From Chara braunii (Eukaryota > Streptophyta > Charophyceae > Charales > Characeae): DNA of 27,391 bases. Location of the stretch: positions 5,308,041 through 5,335,431 of the forward strand of contig BFEA01000016.1 of assembly GCA_003427395.1 (NCBI GenBank). Direction: 5' to 3'. How positions within the stretch are numbered: position 1 is the stretch's first letter; each line of letters begins with the position of its first letter. The notes under the pieces were generated by a model. The model saw only the letters and a list, made by a program, of their open reading frames with translations. It searched no databases and had not been told where the DNA came from. Of the stretch, positions 17,589 through 27,336 are shown piece after piece. The position numbers and the translations under genes were made by a program.

Positions 17589-18123
17589 ATAGATCTCCCA
17601 CAGGGTTTCGTCCCTCCTCGCGGAGCTCTATCGCCTGAGGAGTGCACCGCCCTCGAGGCCCGTTGCGGCTGCCTTCGTTTCAGGATGGACACACCTCCTC
17701 ACAGTGTCCATAACATGCCGCCCTCAATCGACACTATGCTGACATTTCTCGTCAGCGTCGATCTCAGTTTGCCCCCGGCCCCGCCCGACCAGCCCCATCC
17801 AGCTAGCCATGGTGCAGTGTACCGTTGAGTAGCCGGCTTCCTGACCATCGAGTCGTGGTTTGCCCTTTTGGCTACCCCATCAGAGGATTCTCATGACACG
17901 ACAGGCGCACTTCCCTCTGCCCCACCATCTGTCGAGGTACCATTTGCCCCATCGTAGACCGCCGCATCTAGTCTTTCCCCTCAGGGATTTCGGACACGTC
18001 GTGCCATTCGCATAGCTCGTTGTAGCGCTCAGTTGGCGACTCGCGATGACGTTGTGTCATCTCTCTTGGACTTGACCATTTTTCAGGCTCGTCAGGAGCA
18101 ACTCACGAGACACGTAAACTTTT
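17589..18123 (+). pseudogene. gag-pol linker, stop-ridden (element 1)
   Basis: The frame following the capsid part continues past stops at 17586, 17826 (TGA) and 17956 (TAG) with Pro/Ser-rich, weakly conserved sequence (PPAPPDQPHPAS). It carries no recognisable domain and is presumably the spacer between gag and protease. Confidence 0.4.
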
Positions 18124-18480
18124 ATGCGTCGTCTTCTCACTCTGCTCTTTGACGCTGATCGCACCCTCCCCATCATTCCTATGCGCTTGGGGACATCTAT
18201 GAGGGTGTATCGCGCTTTATGGGACTCCGGCTCGCATGAAGATTTCATTCACCCTCGCGTGGTTGAGGAAGCTCGTCTAGCTACCTCCGGGTCTCGCTCT
18301 CCTATCTCCGTTACCCTCAGAGATAACAAGACGCGGCGCTTCTTCGATCAGACGGTCCCCGACCTCCACTTTTCCCTTACCCTCCAGCCATCGAATTGTA
18401 TCCAGGCGCCTCAGCGCTACCATTCTTTCGCATACTTCGACGTGCTGGAGACTGGGTACGACTACTTGGCACCCCCTCGT
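18124..18480 (+). pseudogene. aspartic protease domain (element 1)
   Basis: The frame contains the retropepsin active site in ALWDSGSHEDFIHP, with the catalytic Asp codon at 18223-18225, and the later hydrophobic strand YFDVLETGYDYL before a frame break near 18460. This enzyme would cleave the Gag-Pol polyprotein. The following sequence (FRGTKVEWATETL) continues in the frame starting at 18396, so a one-base shift separates protease from RT. Confidence 0.75.
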
Positions 18481-19420
18481 CTCGCCGGTTCCGTGGCACA
18501 AAGGTAGAATGGGCGACCGAGACACTCATTCTCAAAACGAAGTGTGGTCAGACCCATCAAGTCCCCTTCATTGGAACCACGGGCGATACCCCTCCCGACC
18601 TACCTCCCCAGGACCCTCGTTCCTCTGGGTCCCACCCCGACATCGCCTTCACTTCTCCTCGTCAATTTGCTCACTTCATACGACAGGAGGATGTCACATT
18701 CTACTCAGTGAACGTCATGGATTTTCTTTCCTATGATCCACTTTGTCCCGAGGTTGAGCTTATCTGTCCGGAGCCCGATCCCCCTGACCGTTTTTCCATT
18801 TTCGTGACTCGCATCTCTACATCCACCCCTCAGCCTGTGGATACCCCCTCGACATCCCAGGTCTCTACGCTGTTCACTGCTGAGTCCACCCATACGTCTT
18901 GTGTTGACGTATACGTTGAGGAACTCATGCGGTTCACTATCGACTTATGGTCCACCGTTCGCGATTTTATTCGAGAGTACCGCGATGTTTTCCTTCCGTA
19001 TTTCTCGTGCAACGAGATCCCTTCGATGCGAGGTGTTGAGCATTCTATCCAACTCGTGCCTGACTATCGTGTCCACCATAAGGCACATTACCGACTCTCG
19101 ATTCCAGAGGCGACGAAACTCGAGCGTCAACTTGAGGAACTCCTTCGACTGGATTGGGGTGCACCCGTCCTCTTTGCTTGCAAAGCGGACGAAACTTTTC
19201 GTCTCTGCATTGGCTACCGCGATTAAGAACAACTATCCCATGCCTCGCGCGGATGAGTTGTTTGACCGTCTGGCAGACAACCGCTTCTTCACGAAGATCG
19301 ATCTTCATAGCGGTTATCATGAGATCCGCGTAGATCCACTTCGTAGCGGTTACCATGACAACCGCTTCTTCACGAAGATCGATCTTCGTAGAATTTGCGA
19401 AGATCATTGCTATTGCAGAG
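18481..19420 (+). pseudogene. reverse transcriptase, active site deleted (element 1)
   Basis: The frame to 19226 has the conserved RT entry: EYRDVFLPYFSC, MRGVEHSIQLVPD, HYRLSIPEATKLERQLEELL, then DWGAPVLFACKADETFRLCI. A short piece is missing before DWGAP. After a frameshift at about 19224 it continues as NNYPMPRADELFDRL and FFTKIDLHSGYHEIRV. There the sequence repeats itself (81-bp tandem repeat) and jumps to PIRTSAKQLHSFLGLTSYY. The roughly 100 residues that would contain the YxDD catalytic motif are absent, so the enzyme is inactive. Confidence 0.85.
19276..19391. repeat. 81-bp-period partial tandem duplication in RT
   Basis: GACAACCGCTTCTTCACG continues into AAGATCGATCTTC at 19276 and again at 19357, with a smaller nested pair (CTTCRTAGCGGTTAYCATGA). 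It encodes the FFTKIDL motif twice and sits at the edge of the deletion that removed the RT catalytic region. Confidence 0.75.
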
Positions 19421-20190
19421 TGACCCATCCGCACGTCTGCCAAGCAACTTCACAGTTTTCTAGGCCTCACTAGCTACTATAGTAATTTCATCCACGGATA
19501 CGCTAGGTATTCCTACGTTCTTACCTCCACCCTCCTCCGGAAGAACCCGCAGTGGTTTTGAACACCCCTCTGCGAGGACGCCTTTCATGCCCTCAGTAAG
19601 GCGGTGACTTGTGCGCCGGTTCTTCGCCTCCCTGATTTTGATCGCTCCTTCATAGTCACCATCGGTGCGTCAGATTTTGCAGTAGGAGCTGTACTTTCTC
19701 AGGTGTTTCCCTCTACTCCTAATTCATCTTATCCCCGTGTTCCTCCTTCCCCCCCCCCCCACCCTCTCTTGCTGACATTGCTTTTCGACTGACGCCTATT
19801 CTCCCACCACTTCCTTCCACTGACAGACCTCCCGTTACTTACTCCCCGACCATCGCGGAGAATGAGACTATCGAGTCTCGTGTTGGGGATTGCCCGATCA
19901 CTTTTTACTCCCGTCAGTTCCGGCCTACTGAGATAAACTACACTGCCAATGAACGTGAGGTTTTCGTAGTAGTTTATGCTACCCGGCATTGGCGTCATTA
20001 TCTGCACGGGGCGCCCTTCACGGTGCATACGGACAACTCAATTGTCCAGGCTTTCCTCACGAAGCCCAAGCTTTCCCCTCGACAAGCACGCTGGTGCGTG
20101 ACTTATCCAAGTTCAGTTTCACCACTCATCCTATAAAGGGTGAAACGAACCGCGTCGCCGATGACTTATCCCACCGTCTTAATCACAATC
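19421..20190 (+). pseudogene. RT connection and RNase H domain (element 1)
   Basis: It reads HSFLGLTSYYSNFIHGYA and CEDAFHALSKAVTCAPVL, then the RNase H start PDFDRSFIVTIGASDFAVGA. After a frameshift in a C-run near 19750 it continues FYSRQFRPTEINYTANEREV, HWRHYLHGAPFTVHTDN and, after another shift near 20095, TNRVADDLSHR. RNase H removes the RNA strand during reverse transcription. Two conserved Trp positions are TGA stops (19421-19423 and 19559-19561). Confidence 0.85.
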
Positions 20191-21340
20191 AGGAACCCAT
20201 CCATCTTGCTGCCACCTCCATCATCACTGTTGATCAGTCGGTGATCGACGCATATCGCACTCAGTACCGCCATTGCTCGGATTATCGCATCATCCACACG
20301 ACACTGCGTAGTGGCAAGACCGCTCTCTTGTACTCACTCGGCGAGAACGGTCTTGTGTACTGGCATGACAGATCTGGTTGGCTAGAACCACGTACCTGCT
20401 TTCCCTCCACCGGACAACTCCGCGTTTAGGCTGTAGCAGAGTTACCTGACCAGGCAGCACGGTCATGATGCTATCTTGGTCGTCGTCGATCGCTTCACGA
20501 AGCGTGCACGCTTTGTCCTGTGCGGCTATCACATTTACGTTCGTGAGGTCCCCGACATCGTTTTCAACTGAGCCGTGAGAGATCACGACTTACCTCAGAG
20601 CATCATGTCCAACCGTGACCCGCGCTTTACGAACACATTCTGACGACGCCTACACGAGGTGTACGGATCCCAACTTCGCTTCTCATTGTCTTACCACCCT
20701 CAAACGGATGCTCAGACTGAGGTCACCAATAAACTCTGGGTAATATCCTCCGAAAGTTTATTAGGGGTGACCAACAGTGAGACTTACACTTAGCCCACGC
20801 GGAGATTGCGTACAACCACACCGTTTCGCCAGACACGGGGATGTCCCCATTCTGTTGCGACCTCGGCTACCACCCTCGCGTACCTGCGAATTTTCTACGA
20901 CCGTCGCGGTTGCCCCAGATTGCGTACAACCATGCCGTTTCGCCAGCCATGAGGATGTCGCCATTCTGTTGCGACCTTGGCTACCACCCTCGCGTACCCG
21001 TGAATTTTCTACGACCGTCGCAGTTGCGCCCAGACACTCGTTGTCCTGCGCTTGACGACTAGATCGCCCACATGGCGACGATTATGAAGTGCGCATACGA
21101 GAGTCTAGCCGACTCCCAGACTCGCATGACCACATGAGCAAACCGATCACGAAAGGATCATCAATTCAAAGTCGGCGATGATGTGCTCGTCGACGCACGC
21201 CCCTTGCAGCTCGAAGCAAATACGCTTCACAAGTTCAGGCGTCGCTTCTTCGGTCCATGCCGCATCCTTCAAGTCGTCGGTTCTGACACCGCCGCTAGCT
21301 CGGTCAGCTTCCGTGTGACGCTACCTGATTACCTTCGATA
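20191..21340 (+). pseudogene. integrase, N-terminal zinc region deleted (element 1)
   Basis: After GLVYWHDRSGWLEPRT the sequence reaches QLRV-stop-AVAELPDQAARS and then jumps to HDAILVVVDRFTKRARF. The HHCC zinc domain and the first catalytic Asp are therefore missing. The second catalytic Asp is changed to Asn (SNRDPRF, codon AAC at 20611-20613), while the Glu motif remains (HPQTDAQTE). Conserved Trp positions are TGA at 20569, 20641 and 20778. A 114-bp tandem repeat follows, then the C-terminal FKVGDDVLVDARPL and FRRRFFGPCRILQVV. Integrase would insert the DNA copy; this one cannot. Confidence 0.85.
20803..21030. repeat. 114-bp in-frame tandem duplication in integrase
   Basis: Units 20803-20916 and 20917 to about 21030 encode the same stretch twice (AYNHTVSP... 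and AYNHAVSP..., both with MSPFCCDLGYHPRVP). The period is exactly 38 codons. The units have already diverged, so the duplication is not recent. Confidence 0.85.
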
Positions 21341-21796
21341 GACTCGCGTACACGATGTTTACCACATCTCCTTTCTGCGTTCCTATCGCAGACCGTTCGA
21401 GCGCTTCGTCGGACGTCCTTATGAGTGCCCTCCACCTATCATGGTGGACGGTCACGAGGAGTTCGTCGTATCCGACATCGTATCTCGCCGAGTTACCGAC
21501 GATACCCCTCCACGCATCGAGTACCTTGTGCGTTGGAAGGGCTATACTGACGAGGAGGCTACTTGGGAGCCCCTCGAGCACATGGAGTCGCTCGGATGTT
21601 GGTGCGTGCATATGATCGTACTCGTCGTGCTGACATATCTGTTCTTACTCAGCTGACAGACCCTCTTCCACGTCCTCCGATTGAAGAGATTGATGAGGAC
21701 GAGCCCGCTGCCTCTAAGGTCGTTCTTCTGCAGCAGACCGACGCCTCTGCGCATCCACAGCGCACTCGTCGACGCCCTCGGCGTCTCGACGACTGA
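21341..21796 (+). pseudogene. chromodomain and C-terminal tail (element 1)
   Basis: After TRVHDVYHISFLRSY the frame carries a classical chromodomain: EEFVVSDIVSRRV, then RIEYLVRWKGYTDEEATWEP and LEHM. The aromatic residues Y, W and W that bind methylated histone tails are present. The upstream Gln before TRVHD is a TAG (21339-21341). A one-base shift near 21593 leads into RAYDRTRRADISVLTQLTDP and an Arg-rich end (RTRRRPRRLDD) at the TGA 21794-21796. Confidence 0.85.
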
Positions 21797-22568
21797 CACT
21801 TTGATCACGTACCATCCTCCTACTGACTCACGCCTTCAAGTACTTCATCATCAACGTTTCCAGGATGTCAGTGTTTTGGGGCTCTGCTTCGACGTTGACT
21901 CGACTCCTACTTCAGCGACGTCATCGACCACTTCGACGACTTCAACTACCTTTTCGACTTCAGCTACCTTATCGACTTTAGCTACTTTGGACGTGACTCC
22001 CTCACGCCACCACCCTACCCTGTATATTCCCTTGCATGTGTCGCATGATGGTTCTCACTTAGTTGGGTCTCTCTGAGTTGGACTCTTCCTTGGTATTGCA
22101 TAGGCATTGGGACCGTAGCGTTATCTTGGCTTCCCTCCTCCTAGATCTAGCTCCGTCCCCCAGTCGGTGAGTTGTGTGCATGTTTCCCTCACCCACTGCC
22201 TCCATGATTACCCTAGTGCCGACCATTGCATGCCTTCAGTTATAGGCATATGACCACCCTTTTCCAGGCTCCCCTTTCATGGTCGACCCTGCATGGTGTC
22301 ACCCTTTCGTCGAGCATTACCCGCCTTGATGGTCTATTTGTCAAGGTCATTGGTTTTGGTTTTGCTTCGTTACGACTCCCTCACCCTGAGCCTGATGACC
22401 TATCCCACCTTCGTGTGTGATTGCCCTTGGGAGTTTCGATTCTTAGGCTACATTCACCTCCTCTGAGGCCATCCCATTCTTAGTAGTTCAGCGACGTGGC
22501 ATTACTTTTGACATATTGCGCTCCTTTTCCTCTCAGCACTGAGGCAATTGCCTCCAGGACTTTAGGAT
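21797..22568 (+). other. 3' untranslated region of element 1
   Basis: About 770 bp without coding sense follow the chromodomain. It includes a Thr-codon-rich ACTTCRACGACTTC-type repeat at about 21905-21985 and a perfect 14-bp palindrome GAGGCAATTGCCTC at 22541-22554. It is presumed to be the chromovirus 3' untranslated sequence. Confidence 0.45.
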
Positions 22569-23122
22569 TGTATCATGCTACATTTCATTTTCTGTTGTTA
22601 GTTAGGATGTGTATACCAGACATTTGTTTTTCATTTGACATTCTGTAGCTTACGCTGCATCGCATGGACTCCGTATCCTAGATTTCTCAGCTTTCTATAT
22701 TGCAGAGTTCAGTTGCTTTTGCAGATAGCGTGTTTATGGCTCTTGCGATCCATTACAAGTTCGAGGACGGTGCAACGGGCCTCTATCTGCCCTGGCCTAC
22801 AGCTAGGGCGTACCGGGCTATTTGTTGTTCGGCCTGTGGGACCACGTCGTGGCCTGACCTCACAGGCTGTGTGCTGTTTCAGTCCAGTCCAGTCCTACCA
22901 CTGTCGGTACCAGGCCAGTCCAATCCAGTCGAGTTCGTCCGCTAGGGGTATACCCCAACTGCAGTTTATTTTTCATTCATTTTTCGTTTTACACTTTCAG
23001 AGTATGTGCATGTTGAGTCTACGTCAGAGTTGCGCTGTCCTTTTCAGCTCTATATCCATTTCCTCCCCCTTCAACCCTTCGTCTTGATCCTAACGGACCG
23101 CCATCCCGGCGGGTCCGTCACA
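22569..23122 (+). repeat. possible 3' LTR of element 1
   Basis: A stretch beginning TGTATC after AGGACTTTAGGAT and ending GTCACA after a GGACCGCC/GGCGGGTCC hairpin would have LTR-like TG...CA ends and a length of 554 bp. A tandem CAGTCCAGTCCAGTCC lies at about 22881. I could not find a matching 5' LTR in the window, and the purine-rich tract is weak, so both boundaries are tentative. A start nearer 22758 (TTCGAGGACG) is possible. Confidence 0.3.
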
Positions 23123-23513
23123 TCGCTACACCACTCCCGACTTTGAAAAAATTTCGGGAGTGCTTTCGGAAGTGAAAATCCACTCGGGAGTGCCTTTCAC
23201 GACACTACACTCTCGAACCGGCCACGCCCCAAGTCTGAAAATGTCATTTGCCACATGTGGACACACTCAGTGTGAAGCAGTCTGCCAGAAGTTGTTTGTC
23301 CCTTTTAGCTCCACTCCCGAATCTGGGATGAAACTCAGAGGAGCGAAGGAGGTCTCTCGAAAAGGCAGCTTTGCATGCGGTGAGTTCGGGAATGCTCTCG
23401 GGAGCCACATTCTGACAGCTCCCGAATTCAATCTGACAGGTTGAACTCGGGAGTCGGTGTGGGTATGCTGCACTCCCTAAAATGGCCAAGTCGGGAGTAG
23501 TGTGGCGAGGCCC
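23123..23513. mobile_element. inverted-repeat element, family GGGCCTCGCC, copy 2
   Basis: The left end TCGCTACACCACTCCCGACTT and the inverted right end CTCGCCACACTACTCCCGACTT match at about 19 of 21 positions. The right end reads GGGCCTCGCCACAC when inverted, close to GGGGCTCGCCACACC of the 9939-10660 element. The interior holds many ACTCCCGA/TCGGGAGT motifs on both strands. The left end abuts the suggested LTR end and is less complete. No coding capacity. Confidence 0.6.
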
Positions 23514-24362
23514 TATACAACACCTGAATTCGTGAGTTCCCTACGAGACACGGGCGCAACACTACAAGACAGCGGCGACAACATTTTGTACGCCCAGACA
23601 CCAGGCTCTTTGTTGATAATGGAAAAGACAATTTTTTTGGGGGGGAAAAAAAAAAGGCGGAGGGTTCATGGGTTCCTACGAGGACCGTCCACGAAAGTAC
23701 TTGTGCAGGCTGGGAGCTATACAAAATTGGACAGTAAATTTTCCACAGTATTTCTAACAAATGTCCAAGACATTTTGCACATCGATAATACACAGTAAGT
23801 GGAGCGACGCCCTACTGTCCATTTTCGTACAGTGGACAGTAGTGGAGCGAGGCCCACTGGTTGCGTCCCTGCGATACATAAAAGTAAAAGAGACATGAAA
23901 GGCCGTCCTGTAACAGTTAATAAGACGGGAAAGGCCATCCTGTCCAGATTCAGAGGCCAAATTGTTGAAATGCCCCTAAACGTTGGTATATTTTGCCATA
24001 TACCCTTAAACCACCGGTCCCCTCGCCACCGAAATCCCCTAGTCCCTGTGAGTTAGGGCCGGGTTGTACGGAGGGGCGGCGACCGTACGGAGGCGCCGGG
24101 TTGTACGGAGGCCGACGGGTCCAATCCCACCATTTTGCAAGCGACAACTTTGCCGATTTTTTGTGCTCAGAAAAAACTGTAAGGAACATGAATATGGACA
24201 AAGCACAAAAATCCAGATTGCAAAATCACACTGAAGTCCAAGTAGTCAAAGCAAAAGCAGATAGCACAATGGAACCGAGTAACCATCCATTTGAGAACGA
24301 TACAGAAGAATCGTGAGTCAATGTCCAAGCCTAACAGGGCAACACCAACGGCATAACCCAAT
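23514..24362. other. intergenic DNA with short repeats
   Basis: No supportable gene. It contains GAAAGGCCRTCCTGT twice (near 23898 and 23930) and GGGTTGTACGGAGG-like units at about 24060-24110. A stem ACTGTCCA/TGGACAGT lies at 23814-23840, and the second copy of the dispersed 25-bp repeat at 24205-24229. Confidence 0.4.
23799..23855. repeat. partial end of the same inverted-repeat family
   Basis: GTGGAGCGACGCCC (23799-23812) and GTGGAGCGAGGCCC (23842-23855) are direct near-copies. Inverted, the second reads GGGCCTCGCTCCACTACTG, close to the ends of the elements at 9939 and 23513. No matching opposite end was found, so this is a terminal fragment. Confidence 0.45.
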
Positions 24363-25237
24363 GTAGCTCTCTCTCTGAATGGCGCCAGGCGCCCTAACTA
24401 CTCTACAACCTATCACTACAACTACAGTATGAAAGCAACCAGACAACTTGACGACCTGCGAGTGATGATATCAACCCCAATGCTGACCTCCCACCTCCAC
24501 CAGGTATGTCTCCTTCTCCACCCACACTCTCCCTTGTTATCCCACACAGTGCCCTTCACCACCGAAGAACCACCTTCGCCCTCACCTCCCTTGCGCCCTC
24601 ATGCAGCCCGGCTATGGCCGGCTATGGCCGCCAGCGCCCTGTGTACAGGCAGCGCCCTACCGCCTAGCGCCTGCCTGTCTTGCACCTCAGCCTAGCGCAG
24701 TGCAGTAGCGCAGCAACTCGCTTTAGCGCAGCGTGCCGGCATTGCCCGCAATGGCCAAGATCCCTGCCCACTCGCCCTGCTTGCCTATATGCCAGTGTTG
24801 CGTGTGGGCGGCCTCCCTTCAGCCTGCGTCTGGGCCCCAATGCCTGAACCGAGGCCCTATGCAGTTAAGGCCTGGGGGATGCAGTTGCGCCTCTTTTGTC
24901 AAGGCCTGCGGCCAGATTCAGGTAGTGGGCCGATTTCCCTTTGGCATTTTCGGCCTCTCTACCCAGCATGCATTGTCGGCTTCACATTCAAGTGCCCAGG
25001 GCCTAACTAACTCAGAGGCCCTGGGATTTCCACATTTGCAGAGATCCAAGACTTGGTGCCTCCAACCAACTGGCGTGCTGCAACTGTATGGACCCCACTT
25101 CGTGAAATGTTTGCACAGAGGGCTCTTGTCGATTTGCTGACCCGCCTTCACTTAGGGCGGGCACTAGGCTTGCTGGGGCCCTAGCCCAAAACATGTTTTT
25201 AATGGCAAGGCCCCTTCTTGAGGGCTCAATCCTCACA
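24363..25237 (-). repeat. possible LTR of element 2 (minus strand)
   Basis: On the minus strand a purine tract AAGGGGGATGGAA (25250-25238) is directly followed by TGTGAGGATTGAGCCC, the expected layout of polypurine tract and 3' LTR start, so 25237 is a good LTR boundary. The far end is uncertain; a TGT/ACA end at 24363 would give 875 bp. The stretch contains TAGCGC-rich repeats at 24650-24735 and a GGCGCC palindrome pair near 24381. No coding region is supported. Confidence 0.45.
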
Positions 25238-25273
25238 TTCCATCCCCCTTAGCTTCATAGTCCGCTGGGATGC

Positions 25274-26300
25274 TTACTTCGCAGGTGCCTTCCCTTTCAG
25301 CATCCTCTCATATTCTGCCACAACCTGAGGATTTGTGTCAATCAGTTCCTCTCTGGTGAACCACCGGTCTTCTTTTGGATCCGTATGATGCCTGAATCTG
25401 ACGCGATATTGTCTCTTGGGTTTAGGAGGTCTTCCTCTACCCAATGGCTTCTGAACAGGCAGATCTCAGTGATCCGCAATGTCGTCGATGTCCACTTGAC
25501 CATCCGTGGTTGGGGGCAACATCGATCTCCTTGAAAGGAATTGATCAGTCTCAGCGAAAGGTGCAAGCTTTGAGGCATGAAAGACAGGGTGAGTGCGTAG
25601 GTGTCCAGGGATACGTATAACATAGGTAGGACCATCCATCTCATTCCCCACTACATCCAGGACTTCCCAAGGACCAAAATACTGAGGCATTAGTTTTTTA
25701 GAGATACCGAATTTTTGTCCTAGCTCACTAGCCTTGACCCAGACACGTTCCCCTACCTGAAATGAGGACTGTCGTCGATGCTTGTTCTCAGAAGCAATCA
25801 TTGCTTGTTGAGCTTTCTTGATGTGCTCGACAGCTTGCTGCAGCAACTTCTCATACTGCACACCATATTCAAGTGTGCCTGGAGTTGCGGAGGATCGGTT
25901 TTCAGGTAGGAGGAAGTCTAGAGCGGATCTAGGCTTCCATCCCAAGTGCAGCTGGTTAGGACTTACGCCGGTACTGTTGTGTACAACGTTGTTGTACAGG
26001 CTGGCGATGAGAGACAACTTCTCATCCCAGTCCTCATGGTTGGGCTTGATGTAATGCCTCAGCAGGTGCTGTACCACTCTGTTCATCTGCTCGGCTTGTC
26101 CGTTGGCTTCGGGATGATTCCCTGAAGTCATCTGAAGTTTACTGCCCATTTGCTCAACAGTTTTCTTCCACAGTTCACTTGTGAAACGAACATCTCTGTC
26201 ACTAACGATTATCTTTGGTAAACCAAAGTCACGCACCCAATTGTCCTGGAACAACTTGATGACATGGTCAGTCCTTGCGGTCTCTGGCATGACAACTAGT
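25274..26300 (-). pseudogene. integrase with C-terminal tail, N-terminal part deleted (element 2)
   Basis: The frame begins PETARTDHVIKLFQDNWV, then GLPKIIVSDRDVRFTSELW (second catalytic Asp) and HPEANGQAEQMN (catalytic Glu). A GPY-like region follows: QYFGPWEVLDVV and HPVFHASKLAPF. The zinc domain and first catalytic Asp are absent because RNase H sequence is joined directly at about 26295. A TGA at 25466-25468 interrupts the tail, after which the frame continues PPKPKRQYRVRFRHHTD and RWFTREELIDTNPQVVAEYE to a TAA at 25274-25276. That tail sits where chromodomains lie and has a W, so it may be a diverged one. Confidence 0.85.
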
Positions 26301-27113
26301 CAAACTTTCACTTGATGGAACTACTAACCTCTTACACCCGGCCTTATCAAGAAAGAGTAACCCATCCACCATCACAAACTCACTTTCTGTGGCCTTGTCT
26401 TTTGCCTGAAGTTTGCGCATGATGTCCATCATGAGAGGGTCTTCCTGATAGGCTCCCACCAACGATTGAGTTACTTCTTGAGATACACCAAACTCAGAAA
26501 CTAGCACCCCTAGGTAGTCTGCTCTACGAGATAGCGCATCCGCAACCTTGTTGTACTCTCCCTTCAGATACCCAAGCTTGAAGTCGTATTGATCTATGAC
26601 CTCAATCCATCGCTTGAGTGCATCGGAAAGAGCCGGTTGAGTCTTGATCCATTTGAGCGTCTGATGGTCAGTTCTCAAGTAGAAGAACCATCCCAACAGA
26701 AAGTGTCTCCAATGGACAAGTGCCTTGTAGAGAGCATAGAGTTCCCTTTCGTAGGTGGACTTTGCCAATTTCTTCTATGGCATTATCTTGCTCATGTACT
26801 CACTCGGCCTCAACTTCTTCCCATCCTGTTGAGCCAGCACTGCGCCAATGCCATATTGGCTTGCGTCAGTGGTCACTATAAATGGCTTCTGAGGATCGGG
26901 AACCATGAGAACTTTATGATTCATGAGTGCATGCTTCAATCGCTTGAAAGCACCCTCGCACTCATCACTCCAGTCCCACAGCGTGTCAAGTCGAGTTAGA
27001 TCCATCGAAGGAGAGGCGGCTGTAGAATAGTTCTTTACGAAGTTTCTATAGTAGCCGCACATTCCTAAGAAAGATCTGACCTAAGTGACAGTCTGAGGTC
27101 GTGGCCAGTCTCG
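26268..27113 (-). pseudogene. RT connection and RNase H (element 2)
   Basis: It reads RDWPRPQTV, a TAG stop (27081-27083), then VRSFLGMCGYYRNFVKNYST, CEGAFKRLKHAL and the RNase H start PDPQKPFIVTTDASQYGIGA. It continues STYERELYALYKALVHWRHF, YLRTDHQTLKWI and EYNKVADALSRRADYLG. A second TAG (26775-26777) lies just before LAKSTYE. The frame ends shortly after LVVPSSES, where it is joined out of frame to the integrase core. Confidence 0.9.
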
Positions 27114-27120
27114 AATACTA

Positions 27121-27336
27121 CAGTCTTCCCCGGAACAAAACCCACGTATGTACTATTCAACTTTCCCTGGAAAAGTCGATTTCTTGAAGTCGCCCCATGA
27201 AATCCAAATAGTACCCACGTTCAAATAGTACTCACGTATGTTCTGCTCAAATAGAACACACGGGTGTTCTATTCAAACAGAACATACAGAATTTCGTGCT
27301 CATTTTCAAAAACGCGTGCCCTGCAGTGCTCCTCCT

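Larger units (their letters stand above)
15711..21796 (+). mobile_element. decayed Ty3/gypsy chromovirus (element 1), internal region
   Basis: Domains occur in Ty3/gypsy order on the plus strand: gag, aspartic protease, reverse transcriptase, RNase H, integrase, chromodomain. A C-terminal chromodomain places it among chromoviruses, in which that domain helps target insertion to particular chromatin. The reading frame is broken by at least four frameshifts and about ten stops. Deletions have removed the RT catalytic motif and the integrase zinc region. Three in-element tandem duplications are present. The copy is therefore dead, dependent at best on relatives elsewhere. Confidence 0.9.
25237..27118 (-). 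mobile_element. truncated Ty3/gypsy retrotransposon (element 2), minus strand
   Basis: The pol C-terminal half is present: end of RT, RNase H, integrase and a C-terminal tail, then a polypurine tract and LTR start. Everything upstream of the RT end is missing, because another inverted-repeat element begins at 27121. Its protein sequence differs strongly from element 1, so it is a different lineage. It is better preserved than element 1, with three in-frame stops and one internal deletion. Confidence 0.9.

Noticed and set aside
24365-24390. TGGCGCC as a retrotransposon primer-binding site
   Set aside because: Followed by AGGCGCC, forming a palindrome, and no LTR end is adjacent in either orientation.
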